The notes beneath the pieces were generated by a model. It was not told where the DNA came from and did no database searches. It was given only the letters and a program-made list of their open reading frames with translations. From contig CAYLNM010000010.1 of assembly GCA_964385045.1 (NCBI GenBank), forward strand, positions 1 through 55,274: DNA of 55,274 nucleotides, read 5' to 3'. A program made the translations under genes and the position numbers. This document shows positions 50,410 through 55,274 of the stretch, piece by piece. This DNA is from CAYLNM01 sp964385045. Its GTDB lineage: Bacteria; Planctomycetota; Phycisphaerae; Phycisphaerales; SM1A02. Numbering within the stretch: the stretch's first letter is position 1; each line of letters starts with the position of its first letter.

Positions 50410-51234
50410 ATGGTTCAGCCAGCGCGACACGATCGCCCCCCGAACGATCTCCAGGTCCGCGGTGTCCCGTCGTCGGCCGAGCGCAGGGCGGCCGGCGACG
50501 ACACCGCGGCGGGGCGGCTCGCCGAGCCGGCGGGGCCGGACGACCTCGCCTTCCCGCCCGACCTCCTCTGGCGGACGGTCGCGGTGGCGGGGCAGGCGCT
50601 GGGCACGTCCTCGCGGCTGCATCTGCTCGCGATCCTCTCGGGAGGCCCCCGGACGGTGAGCGAGCTCGCCGAGATCTCGGGACAGGCCGTGGCCGCGGCC
50701 TCCGCCCAGCTGCAGGTCCTCAAGCGGGCCGGGCTGGTCGTCGGCGATCGCGAGGGTCGCTCCATCCGCTATCGGCACGCCTCGCCCGCCGTGAGCCGGC
50801 TGGTCGCGGTGCTGCGCGAGACCGCCGAGGCGCTGCTGCCGTCCGTCCGGGAGGTCGTGGACGACGTCCTCCGCGATCCGGACACGCTCGCGCCGCTGTC
50901 GGTGGACGAGCTCGAGGCCGAGCTCGACGCCGGCCGCGTGGTGCTGCTGGACGTGCGGACGGAGCGCGAGTTCATCGCCGGACACCTCCCGGGGGCGATC
51001 AACGTGCCCTCCTCCCGGCTCGCCGAGCGCCTCGACGAGGTGCGGCGGGCGGCGGGCGAGGGGGCCCGGGTCGTGGCGTACTGCCGCGGCCCCTACTGCG
51101 TCACCGCGGTCAACGCGGTGCAGGCGCTGCGTCGACACGGCGTCGACGCGGCGCGCGTGGAGCTCGGGCCCGGCGAGTGGGAGGCCGCGGGACGACCGCT
51201 GGCCACCGCCGGATCACGGGAGACCCGTCCATGA
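50410..51234 (+). CDS. ArsR-type regulator fused to a rhodanese domain
   Basis: 274 residues. The winged helix of ArsR type spans about 50-125 (SRLHLLAILSGGPRTVSELA, QAVAAASAQLQVLKRAGLV). A rhodanese domain covers 160-262 with the active loop CRGPYC (C225, C230). A two-Cys rhodanese loop suits persulfide chemistry, so the protein may sense or relay reactive sulfur and switch its own operon. The first 45 residues are disordered. There is no Shine-Dalgarno; the palindrome ends at the ATG. Its stop overlaps the next ATG (ATGA), and the downstream genes are sulfur-type transporters, which supports the role. Confidence 0.9.
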   Translation: MVQPARHDRPPNDLQVRGVPSSAERRAAGDDTAAGRLAEPAGPDDLAFPPDLLWRTVAVAGQALGTSSRLHLLAILSGGPRTVSELAEISGQAVAAASAQLQVLKRAGLVVGDREGRSIRYRHASPAVSRLVAVLRETAEALLPSVREVVDDVLRDPDTLAPLSVDELEAELDAGRVVLLDVRTEREFIAGHLPGAINVPSSRLAERLDEVRRAAGEGARVVAYCRGPYCVTAVNAVQALRRHGVDAARVELGPGEWEAAGRPLATAGSRETRP

Positions 51235-51812
51235 GACTCTTCGGACGCCGTCGCTGGAACCCCTACCTCGTGGGCATCGGCATCGGGGTGCTCAGCTGGA
51301 TCACGTTCGCGGCGATGGGCAAGGCCCTCGGCACGAGCACCACCATGGCCAAGCTCGCGGGGGCCGGCACCGGCATCGTGGCCCCCGGCCACGTCGAGGC
51401 GAACTCGTACTACGCGAAGTACTTCGCCCCCGAGGCCGGGAAGGTCATGTTCGACTGGCAGTTCTGGCTCGTCCTCGCGATGCCCATCGGGGCCTGGGTC
51501 GGCGCCCGCATCGGTCGCACCGACGGTGAGCGGTTCGTCGAGCACGTGCCGGATCTCTGGCGTCGGCGGTTCGGCGAGTCGCGGGCGGTGCGCTACGCGG
51601 CGGCCTTCCTCGGCGGCGCGGTGATGCTCTTCGGTGCCCGCATGGCCGGCGGCTGCACGTCGGGCCATGGGATCAGCGGCGGGCTGCAGCTCGCGGCGAG
51701 CAGCTGGACCTTCTTCATGGTGATGTTCGCCGGCGGCGTCGCGACCGCCTGGCTGCTCTTCGGCCACGCCGCCCGTGCGGGCGGCGCCACCCCGAGCGGA
51801 GGGTCCGCCTGA
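51231..51812 (+). CDS. YeeE/YedE family sulfur transporter, part 1
   Basis: 193 residues, four to five helices. ARMAGGCTSGHGISG (near 130-145) is the YeeE/YedE signature with the conserved Cys, which passes thiosulfate or other sulfur compounds through the membrane. It is about half the size of full YeeE; the next gene supplies the other half. The start ATG overlaps the regulator stop; its own stop overlaps the next ATG (TGATG). Confidence 0.9.
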   Translation: MRLFGRRRWNPYLVGIGIGVLSWITFAAMGKALGTSTTMAKLAGAGTGIVAPGHVEANSYYAKYFAPEAGKVMFDWQFWLVLAMPIGAWVGARIGRTDGERFVEHVPDLWRRRFGESRAVRYAAAFLGGAVMLFGARMAGGCTSGHGISGGLQLAASSWTFFMVMFAGGVATAWLLFGHAARAGGATPSGGSA

Positions 51813-52408
51813 TGCTTGCCCTCGACACGCCCTTCATGATCGTCACCGGCCTGCTCACCGGTCTCGTCTTCGGCTTCCTGCTGCAGCGCGGCGGCGTCAC
51901 CCGCTACGCCACGATCCTGAACCAGTTCCTGTTCCGCGACTTCACCGTGCTCAAGGTGATGCTCACCGCGATCGTGACCGGCGCGATCGGGATCTGGGGC
52001 ATGCGGGCCCTGGGCATGGACGTCGGGCTGCACGTGAAGTCGGCGACCCTCGTCCCGGTGGTCGCCGGCGGGCTGCTCTTCGGCGTCGGAATGGCGGTCC
52101 TCGGCTACTGCCCCGGCACCGGCATCGCCGCCCTCGGCGACGGCTCGCGGCACGCGATCCCCGGCCTGCTCGGCATGATCGTCGGCGGCGGGCTCTTCGC
52201 CGAGCTGTATCCCGCGATCCAGGAGGGCTTCATGGCGCTGGGCGAGCTGACGCGCACGCCGGAGGGCGGGAGCGCGACGAACAAGCTCACCGCGGTCGAC
52301 CTCACCGGTCTCGCCCCCTGGTGGTTCATCGGCGGCCTGCTCGTCGTGGCCGTCGTCGTCTTCCTCGTCGTCGAGCGGATCGAGGCCGGCCGCGGCCGAC
52401 CCGCCTGA
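51812..52408 (+). CDS. YeeE/YedE family sulfur transporter, part 2
   Basis: 198 residues, five helices. QRGGVTRYATILNQFLFRD and VLGYCPGTGIAALGDGS carry the second Cys motif of the family. With the preceding protein it forms a split YeeE channel. The last gene of the operon; a strong hairpin follows at 52428-52470. Confidence 0.9.
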   Translation: MLALDTPFMIVTGLLTGLVFGFLLQRGGVTRYATILNQFLFRDFTVLKVMLTAIVTGAIGIWGMRALGMDVGLHVKSATLVPVVAGGLLFGVGMAVLGYCPGTGIAALGDGSRHAIPGLLGMIVGGGLFAELYPAIQEGFMALGELTRTPEGGSATNKLTAVDLTGLAPWWFIGGLLVVAVVVFLVVERIEAGRGRPA

Positions 52409-52427
52409 GGCACGATCTTCCTTCTTC

Positions 52428-52470
52428 GCTCCGGCCCGGCGGGCCTCCTCGCTGCCCGGCGGGCCGGAGC
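52428..52470. terminator. Hairpin between convergent operons
   Basis: 17-bp arms with one mismatch (52428-52444, 52454-52470), 9-nt loop, 20 nt past the YeeE stop and downstream of the opposing GT4 gene, so it can serve both strands. Confidence 0.68.
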
Positions 52471-52613
52471 CTCTCGAACCCCGCGAGTCCCCTCCGCCTC
52501 GCATCGAAGCATGCCCCTCGTGCCGCGGCGTTCGCGGTGCGACAGGCCCCGGCGCCTCCCGTGGACGCCGGGGCCGCTTCGCGCGCGGAGTCCGACGTGC
52601 CGTCGCGGGCCGC

Positions 52614-54008
52614 TCAACTCGACGCGGCACCGTCGCGGGTGCCCGCGGGCTCGGTCGAAAGGTCGGGCTCGCTGGTGGGAGCGGGGGCGGCGGCCCGCAG
52701 CACCGAGGCGTAGGCCGCCCCGGCCGCCTCGATGTTGTACCGCTGTTCGAAGAGCTGTCGAGCGTTCTCGCCCATGACACGGCAGCCTTCCGGATCGCGC
52801 ATCAGCTCCCGGCACGCAGCCGCCACGCCCTCGGTGTCCCCGAGCTCGAACCAGCGGCCCACACGGTCGCGATCGACGATGTCCCGCAACTCGCTCGTCG
52901 CTTCGCTCAGAGCGAGGATGGGCTTGCCCACCGCGAGCGACGAGTAGAGCTTGCTCGGGAAGCTGATCCCCTCCACGCCGCGGTCGATCGTCACCAGCGA
53001 TGCGTCGCAGGCGTTGAGCGACTCGTTGAGGGTCTCGAACGGCTGGTACGGCAGGAGCAGGGTGTTGTCGAGGCCTCGCCGCTCGATCTCGCGGCGGATC
53101 CAGTCCTTCTTGCCGCCGGCGCCGACGAGGACGAGGCGGAAGGGATCGTCCCGGAGCAGCTCCGCCGCCCTCAGGATCGTCTCGAACTCGTAGTAGAGCC
53201 CGAGGTTGCCGGAGTACATCACCGTGAACGGCTCGACGAGCCCGTGCTCGCGGGCGAACGCGCTCTCGGCCTTGTCGATCGGGAACAGCTTCGTTCCGTC
53301 GGCCCAGTTGGGGATCACGTGGACGGTCGACGGGTCGACGTCGTACTCGCGGCAGACCAGGTCCTTGGCCCGGTCGCAGAGGACGATGGTCTGCTCCGCC
53401 CGATGGTAGATCGAACGGTTCAGGCGGTGCCAGAGCCGCTCGACGAGGCCGCCGTGCCGGAGCTTGCCGATGAGGACCGCGATGTGCGGGTACGAGTCGT
53501 GCAGCAGCACCACGTAGGGATGCTTGCGCAGTCGCGAGACCAGGGCACCGATGATCCCGAGGTAGGGCGGGTTCGTCGTGTAGAGGAAGACCTCGTCGCG
53601 GTCGGGCCGCAGCAGCACCCGCAGGGTGAGCGGGGCGAGGAAGGTGATCGAGTTGAGCACGCGGCCGAGGATGTTGTCCTTGCTGAACCGCGTGGTGATC
53701 ATCCGCGCGACGTCGACGCCGCCTGTCCGCTCCCGCCGCGGAGCCGGCTGCCAGGTCTCCGGCGGGCCGTAGCTCGGACGGGCGGTCAGCACCGAGACCC
53801 GCACGCCTCGGCGGGCGAGATCGTTGGCGAGCTCGTGCAGGAGGTGGCCCGTCGAGGCGACGTCCGGCCAGTAGTACTGGTTCAGGATCACGACGCGGAG
53901 CTCGGCCCGCTCGTTGTCCGTGCGTGGCGAGGCGGCGGCGGGGCCGTCGCCCCCAGCCGGGGCCTGCGCCTCGGAGGGCCCCGCGGGCGTGGGCGACACG
54001 CCGCTCAC
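52614..54008 (-). CDS. GT4 family glycosyltransferase
   Basis: 464 residues. A disordered Pro/Ala-rich start (1-35), then a GT-B fold: VVILNQYYWPDVASTGHLLHEL at the first strand, VIPNWADGTKLFP in the linker and VMYSGNLGLYYEFETILRA plus GISFPSKLYSSLAVGKPILA as the nucleotide-sugar site with the E-x7-E type region. Likely acts on an exopolysaccharide or glycolipid at the inner face of the membrane. The start is GTG 54008, overlapping the sulfotransferase stop (GTGA). Partner of a sulfotransferase, so the product may be a sulfated glycan (inference). Confidence 0.9.
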   Translation of the reverse strand: MSGVSPTPAGPSEAQAPAGGDGPAAASPRTDNERAELRVVILNQYYWPDVASTGHLLHELANDLARRGVRVSVLTARPSYGPPETWQPAPRRERTGGVDVARMITTRFSKDNILGRVLNSITFLAPLTLRVLLRPDRDEVFLYTTNPPYLGIIGALVSRLRKHPYVVLLHDSYPHIAVLIGKLRHGGLVERLWHRLNRSIYHRAEQTIVLCDRAKDLVCREYDVDPSTVHVIPNWADGTKLFPIDKAESAFAREHGLVEPFTVMYSGNLGLYYEFETILRAAELLRDDPFRLVLVGAGGKKDWIRREIERRGLDNTLLLPYQPFETLNESLNACDASLVTIDRGVEGISFPSKLYSSLAVGKPILALSEATSELRDIVDRDRVGRWFELGDTEGVAAACRELMRDPEGCRVMGENARQLFEQRYNIEAAGAAYASVLRAAAPAPTSEPDLSTEPAGTRDGAASS

Positions 54009-54910
54009 CAGCCGTCCTCGCCCGCGTCGCCGACCTCGACGAGGAAGTCGCCGAGACGCGACCGATAGAGCTCGACGAGCTCGGGCGTGAAGTGGTTCCG
54101 CCAGTCGCCGGCGATGCCCTTGCGAAAGAAGCTCCGATCCGACGACTGGCCGCGGTCGCGCCCCCGGGAGAGGCGGCGGAAGCTGTGACGGTCGACGATC
54201 TCGGTCACGCGGTGCGGATCGTCGTCGAGGCCGAAGTGCCCCGCGAGCCGGGTCATGCAGCCGACGGTGTCGTCGAGGAGGTCCTCGTAGCGAAGCATGA
54301 CGCCTCGCTCGGGGTCGAGGTTGGCCCGCCACGATCGCACCCAGTCGACGTAGGCCGGCAGCGTCCGGTCGGCGAAGACGCGGAGGCCCTCCTCGACCGG
54401 GCGGCCCACGTAGTGGCGGTGCTCGGGATGCCATGGCGTGTTGCGGACGTAGAAATGGTTGCTCACGGCGACGTCCCGGAGGTCGCGGTGAAGCACCGCG
54501 TACGGCACCCCGGCCTCGTGCAGGAGGCGAACGTTGTGGGGGGAGCCGTGCACGTGCATCTTCGTCAGGACCAGCATCCGGTCGAAGCGGTCGAACATGC
54601 CCTCGGGCAGCTCGTAGTCGTGACTGCCTCCCGTCCGCAGCTCGTACGCCGCCACGTCGGGGATGAGGTACTCGTGGTAGCCGGGGTAGGAGGCGAGCAT
54701 GCGCTCCAGCCAGGTGGTGCCGCTCTTGGGAAGTCCGGCGATGAAGAGAACCGGATGGGGGTACAGATCGCCGTGGGCCTCGTAGCCGGCTCGGCACGCC
54801 GCCGCCTGGCGGCGGGCCCGGGCCCCCACCATGGATCGCTTGGCCAGCCGGGCGGCGGCCGGAGGCAGAAATCGGCGGGCGAGGGCCTCGAGGCGGGGAT
54901 ACGCGGACAT
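54005..54910 (-). CDS. PAPS-dependent sulfotransferase
   Basis: 301 residues. FIAGLPKSGTTWLERML (56-72) is the 5'-phosphosulfate loop; the second PAPS contact is VLHRDLRDVAVSNHF with the Arg and Ser. The tail with RKGIAGDWRNHF matches the end of cytosolic-type sulfotransferases. It transfers sulfate to a hydroxyl or amine on a sugar or lipid. I take ATG 54910 as start; an upstream ATG at 54973 has no ribosome site and adds unstructured residues. It is the first gene of the unit with GT4. PAPS synthesis genes are not in the window. Confidence 0.9.
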   Translation of the reverse strand: MSAYPRLEALARRFLPPAAARLAKRSMVGARARRQAAACRAGYEAHGDLYPHPVLFIAGLPKSGTTWLERMLASYPGYHEYLIPDVAAYELRTGGSHDYELPEGMFDRFDRMLVLTKMHVHGSPHNVRLLHEAGVPYAVLHRDLRDVAVSNHFYVRNTPWHPEHRHYVGRPVEEGLRVFADRTLPAYVDWVRSWRANLDPERGVMLRYEDLLDDTVGCMTRLAGHFGLDDDPHRVTEIVDRHSFRRLSRGRDRGQSSDRSFFRKGIAGDWRNHFTPELVELYRSRLGDFLVEVGDAGEDGW

Positions 54911-55133
54911 TCGGGACTCGATCGGTGGGTGGGGCGCACCCGACCGGCGCTCCCCGGAAGGCGAGTCGGGCATGGTAGCACCGCGCTTGACCCCCATTTC
55001 ACCGGCCGGTGGGTGAGCCCGTGCGCCCGGTCCGCCCGTGCCGGCGACCCGGGGCGAGGGCGCAGGTCCTGCGCGGACGATCCGCTTCGCCCGCGCGAAC
55101 GTGTCGTCGTGACGGGAGGCGGTGCGGCTGCGG

Positions 55134-55139
55134 TAGGCT
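55134..55139 (+). promoter_or_regulatory. Possible -10 box (TAGGCT)
   Basis: TAGGCT in the same 11-mer context GCGGTAGGCTC as at 30232-30242. It ends 5 nt before an ATG at 55145. Confidence 0.3.
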
Positions 55140-55144
55140 CAGGG

Positions 55145-55274
55145 ATGGGGACGACCGATGAGAGCCTCGCGATGCGGCGTCCGCCGTGTCTGCGATGCCC
55201 GCCGTCCGCCGCCGTCCGCTGTGGCACGGAGCCTCGTCGCCGATGACCGACGCCGCCGTCCATCCCCCGCCCGC
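55145..55274 (+). other. Possible short leader ORF and start of an off-window gene
   Basis: A 33-codon ORF (55145-55246) ends in an ATGA that holds the ATG (55243) of a frame which runs off the window after 10 codons. No strong Shine-Dalgarno. Too little sequence to call either. Confidence 0.25.

Overview
This is a 55 kb stretch of very high-GC bacterial chromosome with about 42 intact protein genes, four or so decayed ones, and no rRNA, tRNA, CRISPR array or transposase that I could see. Several secreted proteins carry paired Asp/Gly-rich calcium-loop repeats ending in Ala-Trp-Gly or Ala-Phe-Gly (28122, 32559, 24347 and a remnant at 26201). This resembles the dockerin-like anchor common in Phycisphaerae. 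Together with zinc-ribbon membrane proteins, an ECF sigma/VIT-VWA operon and a bacteriophytochrome, it points to a planctomycete of the Phycisphaerales type. The taxonomic call is inference.

Layout. 1-4.1 kb: a zinc-ribbon membrane protein, then a two-gene unit of a HIT hydrolase and a PLD-plus-DExH helicase. 4.6-9.3 kb: an outer-membrane barrel protein and a tightly overlapped unit of VIT/VWA protein, ECF sigma factor and two small unknown proteins. 9.7-18.5 kb: an unknown anchored protein, a TrmB-type regulator overlapping an ATP/ADP-carrier-like transporter, a Tat-exported epimerase-like protein, an unknown membrane protein, and a PadR regulator overlapping a large membrane protein. 18.7-24 kb: a methyltransferase, a transglutaminase-like lipoprotein flanked by two tiny His-Pro-Gly-rich lipoproteins, a decayed paralogue, and a clan-CD-like cysteine peptidase. 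24.3-34.6 kb: secreted proteins (dockerin-type proteins, a PhoD phosphatase, a tandem EEP phosphoesterase, a sialidase-fold protein) and a small exonuclease-like protein. 34.8-46.3 kb: a metal-type permease, a bacteriophytochrome hybrid kinase, an RRM protein, an OpgC-like acyltransferase, an FHA-GAF-PP2C phosphatase, an N-formylglutamate amidohydrolase and small membrane proteins. 46.4-50.2 kb: a dprE1/dprE2-like locus interrupted by a lower-GC segment that brought a second dprE1 and a GT-C glycosyltransferase. 50.4-55 kb: a sulfur operon (ArsR-rhodanese plus two YeeE/YedE halves) converging on a sulfotransferase/GT4 pair.

Working together: the last 9 kb looks like envelope polysaccharide chemistry (polyprenyl-phosphate pentose epimerisation, GT-C and GT-B transferases, sulfation) beside sulfur import. 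The 24-35 kb part looks like extracellular phosphoester and glycan handling. Regulators are mostly local: PadR, ArsR and probably TrmB seem to be read from leaderless or nearly leaderless promoters, two of them with palindromic operators over the -10 box.

The strongest leads are the rearranged dprE locus, the clan-CD-like peptidase, the ECF/VIT-VWA cassette, the HIT-PLD-helicase pair, and a recurrent GGAG-ACTC leader before start codons.
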